The notes below the pieces were generated by a model, which was not told where the DNA came from, made no database searches, and worked only from the letters and a program-made list of their open reading frames with translations. From contig CM060909.1 of assembly GCA_030737875.1 (NCBI GenBank), positions 26,619,659 through 26,683,658 on the forward strand: a stretch of 64,000 nt of DNA. The letters run 5' to 3'. Positions 22,986 through 33,330 of the stretch are shown in pieces (the first letter of the stretch is position 1; each line of letters starts with the position of its first letter). The DNA is from Allium sativum. Its lineage: Eukaryota > Streptophyta > Magnoliopsida > Asparagales > Amaryllidaceae. The translations under genes were made by a program, and so were the position numbers.

Positions 22986-23254
22986 AGTGCTTTCGAAGGG
23001 TATGTTTATGCATCTTTTGTGGACCAAACTTCTATCTGTCTTATGTATCTTTTGTGTTAGATCGATGTATGTATTTTCAAACTGTTACGTTTTTTGTGAC
23101 GGGTTTAGTTGGTGATGAACTATGTGTATGTTGATCGAATATTATATTAATTAATATATATAAATGATTATGTATAGTTATATTTGTTGCACTGAAATAT
23201 GAATTATATTATTATTAATATATGTGAATTCTTTATATTAGTGAGATGTATATA

Positions 23255-23596
23255 AGTTGCAACAGCAAAAAAAAGTTGTAATAAATCATTTTACAACGGT
23301 GTGAAAGAGTTGTAATATTCTGGAAGTCACAACGGTAATCACCAGTTGTCATACCTATGATCTTACAATATTTAAGTGTCTACAACAACGGGGAATAAAA
23401 GTTGTAATAAAATTTATTACAACTTTTGGTAAAAGTTGTTAAATATCCTATTTCACAATGGTGTTGCAACAGTGCAGAAATGTTGTAAAAGATATAAATA
23501 TATTACAACTTCTTAATACATGACGGTGGCTCCACCGTTGTAAAAACTTTTTACAACTTTTTTGCACCGTTGTAATATGGTATATTTGTTGTACTG
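23255..23596. repeat. CACTA right subterminal repeats and terminal inverted repeat
   Basis: At least ten GTTGTAA or TTACAAC words in both orientations occur between 23270 and 23580, several paired as short inverted repeats (for example TTTACAACTTTTTTGCACCG). The end TTGTTGTACTG is followed by the ATT duplication. Confidence 0.82.
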
Positions 23597-23599
23597 ATT
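23597..23599. repeat. Target site duplication of the CACTA element, right
   Basis: ATT, identical to 18610-18612. Confidence 0.75.
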
Positions 23600-23829
23600 A
23601 CTTTATTTCTAACAAGATTCATTGTAAGTGTTAATCAAATTTAAATAATTAACCCTACAACACACACCTAACAATATCAATATTTCACTTGCACTCGGGC
23701 CAATGTGGTGGCTCATAGTCAAATTCTCATTCAGTTTTCCTAAACAAAAGTAAGAAAGGGATTTAGTGAGTAGATTTGTAATACTATTATTTTGACTTAA
23801 ATTTTGAATTTCGCTTCTCCATTAACAAC

Positions 23830-24060
23830 AAACTGCCTTTCAGGTGTTAATTATGAAAACATATCTTGAAATCTTATCAAGATATTTGTTCCTTCTACAC
23901 ACCATATTGCATTATTACCATCATAGTATGTTATTGCATTCTCAATAGTGAGAACCATCCCTAGCATTAATATAAATTCTCAAACAAAATGCTTTCCCTA
24001 TGACACTATTCAAGGCGATGTACTTGGCCTTTATAGTTGAATTTGTCTCAGTGTCATGTT
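23830..24060 (-). pseudogene. Ty1/copia RNase H remnant
   Basis: Read on the minus strand from about 24060: STIKAKYIALNSVIGKAFCLR, matching the copia RNase H core STTEAEYIALSEAAKEAIWLR. After a stop and a frame change comes ITYYDGNNAI, matching the ITLYCDNNGAI block. No LTR or polymerase part was recognised next to it. It is an old, isolated fragment. Confidence 0.55.
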
Positions 24061-27000
24061 CAATCAAAAATAATTTAAAAGTCCCTTTTATAGCTGAACA
24101 TGAATACATTAGTGCCTTACAATTGTTTATGCTATTTATAAAGTTCAGTTTCTAACACTTTTTCATTATTGGTACGTTGTTTCAATAAACAGTTCTCCAA
24201 AATTTTGTCAATACATAAGAATATTCCAAACTACCATTCAACGATTTTAACTTGAATCTGATATTCATTATCTACAACAAGTGCGTAAGAAAATTCCAAC
24301 ATAGTACATACAAAACATCCAAGATGATTCCTATTGACTAGAAATTTTGGTAAAGAGGTGATATTGGAAAGGGTTACTTACTAATGTTTCTAATTTAAAA
24401 TGTAAAATAAGGAAATAAAATGCGTAAGTAGTAAAGAGACAAAATCAAATAAAGTTTAACTTAAGTTAATCTATGTCTACTATGAGGAATTTCTTATTAC
24501 TTTGTTTATCTTGCAACATCTTAGATTATAAAAGATGATAACAAGAAATAAAATTCTTGAGAGCTTTATTTCTTCAACACTGTAAGTATGTATGCCTTAA
24601 TTTCTCTATAGTTACTGGATATGGTTCTTAGATGGCTGAGATTACATTGTTAAGGCCACAAAATCACTTTATGTTGTTGATAGAAATACTTGGTTGATGA
24701 ACATGACTGTTATGATGTCAGAGGGCTTGTGTGGCGTAGTTTATGATTGCTAGTGGGTTGTACCATATGCATGCCTGAACAAGGGTAGATGGTGTGGGAC
24801 AATAAGAAGTTGTTACAAAGGTGCTTTGGTAGTAGCAAAAGAAATGGTGTGGTTTCTGCATAGTGGCATTTTCATAGAATAATTAATGTTGCTTAAGCTA
24901 GTATTTTCAAAGGAATATTGCATGCGAAGCATCTACAAGCAGTGTCGGTTCGTTGCATGTGGACATGTTTGTCTTGTCAATGGACTTGCACACATGTGAA
25001 GAAGATGTTGAAGATGACCAAGGAACTTGTCTAATATTTGGTTGAATGCACAAATTGGTTAGCTGTGGAGGGCTCTTCGTAGGCCAAGAAATTTGTGTAC
25101 CATCATTGCTCTTCAGTGTCCATGAGAGCGATGTTTATTTGATGCATGTGATGGTCCTGAACAAGATGTTTCTTGAGGGACCCTTATATTCTTGTGCCAG
25201 TCAAATGACAATGCTATGCGGAAGCTAGGTATCAGGTGCTTGCAGTGCATTGGTGGGCTATTGTTGTCTAGGTTGGGATTGATTAACATGTTGGATTTGA
25301 TACAGTGAGAGGTATGCTCTAGTCGCAATTATATTATTTATTACACATGTCTAACTCGATAACCGATCTTGTTCAAAATAAAACGTGTTCTCTTTTTATT
25401 ATATACTTAACATTATGATTATATTAATTAATTAATTTAACTTAATTGTATTTAATAGAAAAGGGAAAGTCTACTTAATCATTAAAAAATGACACAAATT
25501 GAGGAACACAAACTCTTAACCATTCGACTTCCCCCTGATTTACACCTCTCAAATAAGGACAAATTGATCGATTGGTTGAGATATTATGTCCCCTGATTTA
25601 TGTCAAATATTTGTGTTCAAATAGTCACATAAAGTGTTGTAAACCTAAGTAATTTTCCATAATGAAAATAAACATACCATTTTAAATATTCCTACTAAAT
25701 ATGCATTAAGACTGTATACATATGACCATTTGTAGATAACTATTTTATCGCTCTATTAGCTACTAGGAATCAACAAGGAAGATGCGCTAAAAACCATGTC
25801 AGTCCAATATGGGATGATCGTTGGAAAAAGTAGGATCCTAAACAAGTCATGTCATATATCCCATAGTGTTTGGACAAAATATAATAAGAACATATACAAC
25901 ATAATAGTAGCAAAGCATGATAAATCAAAAAAATAAAAAATAAAAACACATCTCTACATAGAATCATGAAATATGATACGAGATGTCAAAAATCTGTATA
26001 TGCACCAATACCTCACTATAATCTCGCTCAGAGAAGAATTAGTACAGTGGAAAGGAAATATCTACAAATAGAGTATACATCAGCCCTCTAGGCTCGTCTT
26101 CTATTAGCATCAGTGCTACCAAACCCGCTACTCAATCTACTTACCAAAAATGTTAATGAGCACCCTAAGGTAATAAGAGGAAACATAAAACATTGGGTCG
26201 AAAAATAGTCTGGTACAAGCGATAAATGACTATCAACAATTGTACAACAAAATATGTACTGGTCAAGTTTGACTTTTGTACCTGAGTTGTACCTGAATCA
26301 AAGAGTTAGCACATAATAACTAAGTAAAATATGTTACATAACCAACAACAGTAATAGGTACTGCACATAATAGGATAGAAAAATCTAAGTAGCTTCTTTC
26401 AGCTCTTTCTTCTCAGTACCTATTTCACATAGGTATCCTATAGGTGATAGCCTATCTAGAGAGAAAAGAAAGCATCCACAACAACCATAAAATCCATCAA
26501 GCAAGACATTGCTATCACCTTTTAAAGCCTTAAATATATTTATAACTCGTATGACCATCAACATGCGTTCCAATGATTAACAGAAAATCCAGGTTCTAGA
26601 CCGACTATCGTGTCTCCCAAATATGTTTGCCTTTAGGACCCACATGTCCAACAACTAGACCACTTCCCAAGTGATCCAAGATATGCGCCTATCACTACCA
26701 GTCCTAATGGGCAGCTCAATGATACTCGTGCTTTGAATAGACTAGAAAATTCCAAGCTATCAATGATACCTTGAAACTCCCATGCATAAGAGCCATCCAT
26801 ACCTCAATCTTCAAGTCCATGTTGCACTCAAACAAGTCCATTATCCCGCAGCCTTGTTCTATCCCGAGCTACCTATCAAACTCCTTTGAACAATACCATC
26901 TGAGTTCAGAACCAAAGAGCCACAACTTCAACAGTCTATATATTCCTTGTTGCATAAGCAATCAACAAACCACAAGTTCGCATAAGCTTCTGATGATGTC

Positions 27001-28383
27001 CTTTATCACACCATGAATGACACCTCCATTGGCATATCTTTATAGATCGATACCCTTATGGATTGGTTCTGATCCATGTACTTAGCCAAATTTTGGCTAA
27101 ATTTCTTTAGGGTACTTTCCAAACTCCCTCATGAAGTCCTCGATCTATCTTGATTCAAATCTAGTTGTCTACTTCGTTTATGTCGATCTGTCACCCTAAT
27201 ACCACATGGAATATCCAATCACCATAAAATATTCATAATAGCATTCATATGTCCCCACATCATCCATAAGAAATCGCACCTCCATCCATGCTCCCTACAT
27301 AGATCGATTTCGATCCATGTCCGATGGATAGGTGCTGGTCCATGTACTTAGCCAAATTTCGAGCCAATTATTTTGTTTGCCTTCCTGATGCCATTTAAAG
27401 TCCATTCTCTATGTTTAATTTGAAGATGATGAACTTTGATCGTGTTATGCTCCGATCTTCAACATAAGCCTTAATTTGAGCATACACTAACAGACAGTCA
27501 AGCATAGCAAGCAATTCAAGCATTTAAACATCAAATTCAACTAATTTCAATCACACATAAACATTTAATTACATATAAACATCGCTAAAATTGGCTAATT
27601 ACTCGCTAATTACATTGAATATAACAAGTTAATCAACAAATGTCATAATTAGCTTGCCTGAGGTACTTCTAGATTCAAAATTAATAATTCTAATCAAATT
27701 CTAGAGTTAAATTAACAATAAATGATTAAAATGCCTAGTTATAACATATAACCCAATATGGACATGTGAGAGATCATAACCACTCAACAAATCTCACAAT
27801 TCAATGCTATTGTATGGAGATCTATCTTTAACAATTAGGAAACTACAAAATTCAATAAGGAAATGATCAGGTCTAATCCTCCAATGTAGATATAACCTTT
27901 AATTTGAGAGTAGATATGATTTGATATGAGATAAAGAATAGATTTGATAGAATTAGGATGAGCTATAGTAGATCATTGTCCAAACCTAATCGAGAAAATG
28001 ATAGGGAAAGCTTCAATATCTCCCTTTAGCCCCAATTTATAATTGAAGGTGATTAGATGGCTTGATAATCATAGCCTATTAGCACTACTTTAATTTTGTT
28101 CTATAGTATTAGAAACTTATAACTGTTATTTCTCTCAAAACACTGATCCAATATTTTAATGTGACCACTTAACGGAAAGGGAAACCACCATCCCAAAGTA
28201 ATGAGATAGGTTAAACAATCTAATTAAGCTCCTATGAAAAGTTATAACAAAAATAAGATTTCCGAGGGGTAAAATGGTTACATAAAGATTAAAAAAATCA
28301 TGAATATTTAAAACATCCCAAAGTATTATATCCTAAAATATAAGAATGATATGACCGTTTATGAATTAAACTGAACTACTTTA
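24061..28383. other. 4.3 kb without a recognisable gene; in part LTR-like non-coding sequence
   Basis: No coding region could be supported. 25970-28370 has the style of a minus-strand gypsy LTR (CA-rich, no frames), but no paired end was found. Two copies of a phrase containing CCATGTACTTAGCCAAATTT occur at 27073-27093 and 27339-27359, each near TAGATCGAT. The open frames at 25046-25228 and 26771-27016 show no family features. Confidence 0.5.
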
Positions 28384-29062
28384 CAGTCCTCATTTCCATG
28401 CCCCTTTCGATCCTGGTCAGTCACCAGACGAGTGGGTTAGAGAAATTGAGATTGAGTAGTGGGGTAGTGTTCGGGTCCCTAGGATGAACATGGAATCCAC
28501 GCATTGACAATAGCATAGGTTCCACTAGGCTGGGATCATTAGCACCTAGATGGATTTCTGCATCTTCTTGAGAACCCAATGTACTGAATCAGACTTGTCG
28601 AAGATTTTCAGGCCATTCAAGAGGTCTCCTATGAGGTGGTGGATGTTCATTCTCCTCGGATGAAGATGATCCTTCTGTTACTTGATAATGAGGAGGCGAT
28701 GATGTTCTTTGTCCTCAAAGTTCATCCATCTGTCTAGCCATTGCGCTCATATCATTACAGATTGCAGCACTATCCCTTCTTTGAGCTTCTAAAGCTGCAT
28801 TAGTCTCTTTGAACCTAGAGAATAATCGCACGAAGTCATCGAACGAGATGGGCGCTGAAGAAGAAGGCAGGTTGACAACGGGATCAACATCCCTAAAAGG
28901 ACCTTTACTAGGTCGGGTCGAATTCGGCCCGGGCACATTCAACCTGAGTTGATTCGACCCGTGTGCCTGGGATACTGCTACAATCTGCTGGACATCTTTC
29001 TTCTCTTCATTCACTTCATTCCTTTAGGAAGTTTGTTGTTTCTTATCTTTTCATGGAGCCAT
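28384..29062 (-). pseudogene. gag: N-terminal gag fragment of a Ty3/gypsy-like element, minus strand
   Basis: The minus strand reads MAP, a stop, KDKKQQTS, a stop, then an open frame of about 100 residues (29014-28715). That frame contains FDDFVRLFSRFKETNAALEA, a short coiled-coil-like gag N-terminal segment, followed by a proline-rich, acidic stretch (EGSSSSEENEHPPPHRRP) with frame breaks. Gag proteins starting MAP with such a region are common in plant gypsy elements. No capsid core or zinc knuckle is reached before homology is lost near 28384. Confidence 0.45.
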
Positions 29063-29201
29063 AATAACCAAACTTACCGAAAGTGTTGAAAACTCCGGAA
29101 GTGAAGAAAACAAGTATTATTTCTTCGGACTTGGTGATACAAACAGTAGATTAATAATCCCAAGAGCTGCGAATTCGTTTTTCTCAGTGAAAGCACTAAA
29201 A

Positions 29202-29633
29202 TGTTAGAGAAAAAAATGACACTAACACCCAATATACTAAATTCAGAAGAGAATAATGAAGAAATTAAACTAAAAACAAGAGAGCAATCAAACACACAAG
29301 ATTTATAGTGCGGCGTTAATGAGCCTACGTCCACTTTATAATGTTATATTCAACAGAGAATTACAAATACAATGCCTTGAATCACTCAAACATTCAGACT
29401 ACAATCGATTTCTTCTCGGGCTTATGGAATTACACTCAACAACAATAAAACAGGGAGCGGGTCGGATTTCAATGGCTGCGAGGTGTCGTATGTTCAAGTT
29501 TTTAGATGGCAAAAAGGATCTTTTTTCTATATTGGATCGGGTATTTATTAGGGTTCAAATAAAGTATTCTTAGCGGGAGCGGTTACTAGGCACGCGACAA
29601 CACGCTCGGGGTTCAGGTGCAAATACTGTATCA
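29202..29633 (-). mobile_element. Probable 5' LTR belonging to the minus-strand gag fragment
   Basis: In minus sense it would start TGATACAGTATTTGCACC (29633) and end near TCTCTAACA (29202). The next bases, TTTTAGTGCTTTCACTGAG, sit where a primer binding site should be, ahead of the gag start at 29062. It contains the phrase GGCGTTAATGAGCCTACGTC seen in plant retrotransposon LTRs. No matching 3' LTR was found, so the ends are provisional. Confidence 0.4.
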
Positions 29634-30517
29634 AAAATCCGATTATGACTTGTATATTTTCTTCGTTAATTTTGCTGCTTTTTACCTTTCGAAACAATTT
29701 CAATCGATTTCGTATAAATTTGTCTTGACTGCATGTGATTTAGATAGCTGAAGTTTTTGTTAATGCGATTGATTTTATATGACTATTTAATGGACGTATG
29801 TATCTAGATTTCTTGGACTTTATGTTCGTTGATTTAATCCGGTAAGCAATGATCTTTGTTCCACTTTCACAGTCTCAGTCCACATATGTTAATTTACTAT
29901 TCCCTACTTTTTGGAATAAATCAAAATATTGGAAGACAATGTATTACTTATTTAATATTTACACTAAAAATCTCCTTTTAGAACTAGAGAAGGACTTTGC
30001 TAATATTGACAAGCACTAGAAAAGGACTTTGCTGATATTAACAAGCACTGAATGCATAATAAACTACTTACAGTTGCACCATGCTTTAAAAATCTTTTGA
30101 ATCTGAACCATACCGCATAAAAAGGTTTTAATGCTGAAAATGAAAGGACAAACAGCTTGGGGTTTGATATTAGTTTATAAGCATAGAAAGAGGAAGCATA
30201 AAAAGAATTAGCATCGACCACGTAAAACTGTTAAACTGATATTGAAAAGCATCTCCCATGTCTCGCTATGATAAGTTTTCAAGGTTTAGTATATAAAGTC
30301 CAAACATCATTTGCAGTTGCATGGATAATTTTGACACGGCAAAACATTCCTTTTCTAGTTGAAATGATTCCATCAAATCTTCTTTCAATAACTAATCTAA
30401 CTTCAGTCCACAATGTTGCATAGCCTCATATGAAATTGAATTATATGTTGCATTTGCAAATGCTATCAGTGAAGTCTGAGTATTTGAAAAATCCATCCAA
30501 GCCTTCTTTTTATTTTT
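29634..30517. other. Stretch without a supported gene
   Basis: It contains a 32-bp direct repeat (29983-30014 and 30015-30046, ACTAGA(G/A)AAGGACTTTGCT). On the minus strand there is a short open stretch near 30500-30390 (MDFSNTQTSLIAFANAT...) and a potential small exon at about 30161-30080 with good splice-like borders (TTTTCAG and GTAAGT). I do not recognise either, and the frames do not join. Confidence 0.4.
30513..30517. repeat. Target site duplication of the small copia element, left
   Basis: TTTTT, matched by TTTTT at 32328-32332. Confidence 0.6.
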
Positions 30518-30780
30518 TGTTAGCAATAAATTAATTTGCAATAAAAGTTAGGATATGTTGCTTTATTAAATTGTTATGATTTGGGTTTATATTTGGTGTT
30601 GAATTATTTATTATAATAAACCCAAATATACTCTAGAATATTCTTACCTAGGATGTTCTTTTAGTTAAGGATAAACTACGTATAAATTGAGGCAAAGATT
30701 GGTAATGTATGTAATCAAGTAATCAAGAAATAAAAAAATTCTCTTCCGCTAAGCTTTCTCCATCTTTCTAATATTATACA
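30518..30780 (+). repeat. Left LTR of the deleted copia element
   Basis: TGTTAGC...TACA, paired with 32062-32327. Confidence 0.85.
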
Positions 30781-30807
30781 AACTGGTATCAGAGCTTAGT
30801 CGAAATC

Positions 30808-31330
30808 ATGGAATTTAAATTTCTTTCTATGTTTATTCTCACAAAAGAAAATCTTAAAGAATGGAGTAGTAAAAAGTAAAAGGAGTTAATCTTCGCAGGA
30901 TTATAGGAGATCGTCGAAAACGGTTATGAGTGTCAGAATGATCTGAAAAGCATGTCAAAAGTAGAAAAGAAAACATTTTTGACTTTACAATACAAGGATC
31001 ATTGTGCTTGTATCGTAATGAGTGAGAACCTCAATGAAGTAGATTCGGATTATATTTTTAGAGGAAGTTCTGCAAAAGATTCATGGAACTTATTAAAAGA
31101 GGTTTATGGTAAGAATGTGATGGAAAACATAGAAGAAGATAAATTGATTGATGAAGAAAAAGAGAAGTAAAATGAGATGATAGAAAAATATGAAAAAGGG
31201 GAGGATAATCAATGGTACCTAGATAGCAGTGCAAGAAACAATATGGGCGGAAGAAAAAACATGTTCGTAGAGCTTGATGAATCAATGAAGGGCAACGTGG
31301 CATTTGAAGATAAGAACATAGATGCTGAAG
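30808..31330 (+). pseudogene. Copia gag start fused to a protease motif
   Basis: From the ATG at 30808 the sequence reads LTKENLKEWSSK, the copia gag N-terminal block, then EIVENGYE and, in an open frame at 30952-31170, KDSWNLLKEVYG, typical of the UBN2/DUF4219 gag. After a stop, 31210-31330 reads [19 protein letters not shown], the copia protease block WYLDSGASNHMTG with DSG changed to DSS. The usual zinc knuckle between gag and protease is absent, so a deletion joins them. Several stops interrupt the frame. Confidence 0.75.
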
Positions 31331-32061
31331 ACATCGCCAAATATGGGGAACAATCAGGGAAGCCAACAAAATAAGTCGAACCCATTGTTTCAGTAGTAGT
31401 AGAAGATAAAGAAGTAGATCTTATAGAGATCGAAGAAATAAAAAAATGGTGATTAAAGAGAAACAATGTGAAATGGTGGATGATGGAAAGAATAATAATT
31501 ATGAGAAGAAGGTTGATGATGTCACCAAATGTAAGGTTGTTAATGAGAAAGAGACCGATACCGTGGAAAAGAAAATAAAGTTGCAGTTAAAGATCTTGAT
31601 GCAATTTCAAATAACAAAAAGTTTGATATTTTATTTCATATAACTAGCGACTTTATTTTTGGATCAATGGTTTTTGGAAAATTTAAGATGCTTGAAACTT
31701 GGAAAATACATGAAGAAAATTTAGATATGTTGATCAAAGTTTACAATAATGAAAGTGTTCGAATGTCAAAAATTTTATGTTTGAAGAATTATGAAAGACA
31801 TGATAATAGCATAATGATGACTCATGGATCTGATTTGAAGAGTTCAATGATGGATATAAAAGTCAATGCATTCAACAAATGTAAAACTTTATCATTCTTT
31901 TTCTTGCCAAAGCATGTGAGATATACAGGAATCAAAACCGAGATGTCATAAAACAAGTGATCAGATGGATGATATTTAGACAAAGGCACTTACTGGACAA
32001 GTCTTCAAAAGAAGTGCAGAAAATTTAGGAATAAGAAGCAAGTTTAATTTAAAGGAAGCAT
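31331..32061 (+). pseudogene. Remainder of the copia interior, ending in an RNase H C-terminus
   Basis: Lysine-rich and acidic open stretches (31446-31643, 31667-31951) match no copia domain I know. The last part reads SDQMDDI, a stop, TKALTGQVFKRSAENLGI then FNLKEA, running into the LTR. This is the usual copia polyprotein end (SDQMADIFTKAL...FNLKGG). Integrase and RT are therefore deleted between the protease motif and this end. Confidence 0.65.
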
Positions 32062-32327
32062 TGTTAGCAATAAATTAAAGTGCAATAAAAGTTAACATAT
32101 GTTGCCATATTAAATTGCATTGATTTGGATTTACAATTGGTATTGAATTTTTATTATAATAGACCCAAATATATTCTAGAATATTGTTATCTAGCGTGGT
32201 CTTTTAGATAAGGATAAACTATATATAAACAGAGGCAATGATTCACAATGCATGTAATCAAGTAATCAAGCAATAAAAAATTCTCTTTCTCTAAACTTTC
32301 TCCATCTTTCTTCTCCAATAATCTACA
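32062..32327 (+). repeat. Right LTR of the deleted copia element
   Basis: Paired with 30518-30780. Flanked on the right by TTTTT. Confidence 0.85.
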
Positions 32328-32332
32328 TTTTT

Positions 32333-32900
32333 AACCTATTAAATTAGCTTAGTTTGCATTCGAGAACGCACTTATCACATATTTTTGAATTTATGTTAAT
32401 TTTCCACCAAGTTCACCCCTTCTTTTCCACCTTTTACTGTTTGCATGAACGGTTGTCATTAAATAATTCATAACATTTCTAACTTCAAATAGTATGATGT
32501 ATCAAGTCTCCTTTACATTTTTTTTTTCTAACACTGAATTTTCGTTCTACATGATAGTGTACATTATCTACAGAATTTTATTTGCTATATATTACAGTAA
32601 AATTGTGATTTCTTGTTACATTATATTTACTTTTTTTATTTGATGACAGAGTGATCCTTTAATAGGAGAGCATTCATAGATTTCGTTAAAATAATATCAA
32701 AAGGCTAAACCAATGTCTAGTGGATAAATGTGTTTACAAATATAGAATAATCACATACATAATAGATAAAAAAGTTATGCAACTATAACTAAATATAAAC
32801 ATACAACGCAAAGTAGTACAATTCTACAGGGTAGAATTGTAAATAAAATTATGAAGTGAGCTGTTGCCATAGGGCCTTGAAGTGCCAGCTTGAGAAAGCT
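32333..32900. other. AT-rich flank left of the MULE
   Basis: No gene, LTR or inverted repeat recognised. Confidence 0.5.
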
Positions 32901-32909
32901 AAATTGAGT
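32901..32909. repeat. Target site duplication of the MULE, left
   Basis: AAATTGAGT, matching AAATTGAGC at 63254-63262 at eight of nine positions. Nine base pairs is the usual MULE duplication. Confidence 0.75.
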
Positions 32910-32934
32910 GGAAAATTCACTATATTAGGCTTGT
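32910..32934 (+). repeat. MULE left terminal inverted repeat, outer part
   Basis: The first 25 bp of the inverted repeat, cut off from the rest by 26 kb of inserted retrotransposon. The last five bases (CTTGT) are the gypsy target duplication, so the repeat resumes at 58880/58885. Confidence 0.8.
32930..32934. repeat. Target site duplication of the giant-LTR gypsy, left
   Basis: CTTGT, identical to 58880-58884. Confidence 0.88.
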
Positions 32935-33259
32935 TGTAAAAACCCGTAACTTCCCCGGTCAGGAAAGTGCGGATAGTTCGAGAACAAGCCACAACAGAAC
33001 ACATACAAAAGAACATTTCATTGTATATTACAACAATGCACCAGAATACAAGAATATACAGAGTAAAAATGAATATTACACAGAAATATCAGAGATTTAA
33101 ATTACATTTAAATACATCGCAGCGGAAAATAATACAATACACAACTAGAAGAGATATACGTATACAAAGCTTTCCGGATATCATTCAAGCTGAAAACCAG
33201 GATCCTGTGAATATAAATATGCAAAACCAAAACTATTAGCTGCCTGTGTCGAAAATAGG

Positions 33260-33330
33260 GGCACCCAGAGTTTAGGTTAAAACAATAAACTCCAGGTCAG
33301 TCATGTGACTGGTGTGAGAACTAAAACAGT
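33260..33330 (-). other. LTR hairpin block shared by three LTR families
   Basis: GGCACCCAGAGTTTAGGT, AACAATAAACTCCAGGTCAG and TCATGTGACTGGTGTGAGAAC are near-identical in gypsy-2, gypsy-3 and copy A (1775-1848, 2489-2561, 41092-41166, 43567-43645, 50861-50939). CAGTCATGTGACTG forms a short hairpin. Confidence 0.75.

Larger units (their letters stand above)
18613..23596. mobile_element. Non-autonomous CACTA (En/Spm-type) transposon carrying host gene fragments
   Basis: The left end reads CACTACAACAAAAAC. The right end reads TTGTTGTACTG, the reverse complement of CAGTACAACAA, one mismatch from the left end. Both ends are flanked by ATT. Subterminal regions are dense in TTACAAC/GTTGTAA words, as in CACTA elements that bind a TNPA-like protein. 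The 4.98-kb interior shows no TNPD/TNP2 transposase. It holds a ubiquitin-conjugating-enzyme first exon, a phytyl-ester-synthase-like exon and a probable DUF8039 scrap. This is a gene-capturing element that needs transposase supplied from elsewhere. Confidence 0.88.
30518..32327 (+). mobile_element. Internally deleted Ty1/copia retrotransposon (1.8 kb)
   Basis: LTRs of 263 and 266 bp (30518-30780, 32062-32327) start TGTTAGCAATAAATTAA and end TACA. A primer binding site TGGTATCAGAGC follows at 30784, and TTTTT duplications flank the element. The LTRs are clearly diverged, so this is an old insertion. Each LTR has a TATA box (TATAAATTGAGG, TATAAACAGAGG). The interior of 1.28 kb keeps only a gag start, a protease motif and the very end of RNase H, with integrase and RT missing. 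Confidence 0.85.

Noticed and set aside
30080..30520. Minus-strand gene-like exons left of the small copia element
   Set aside because: One open stretch and one well-bordered small exon can be drawn, but the frames do not join, stops intervene and no protein family is recognised.
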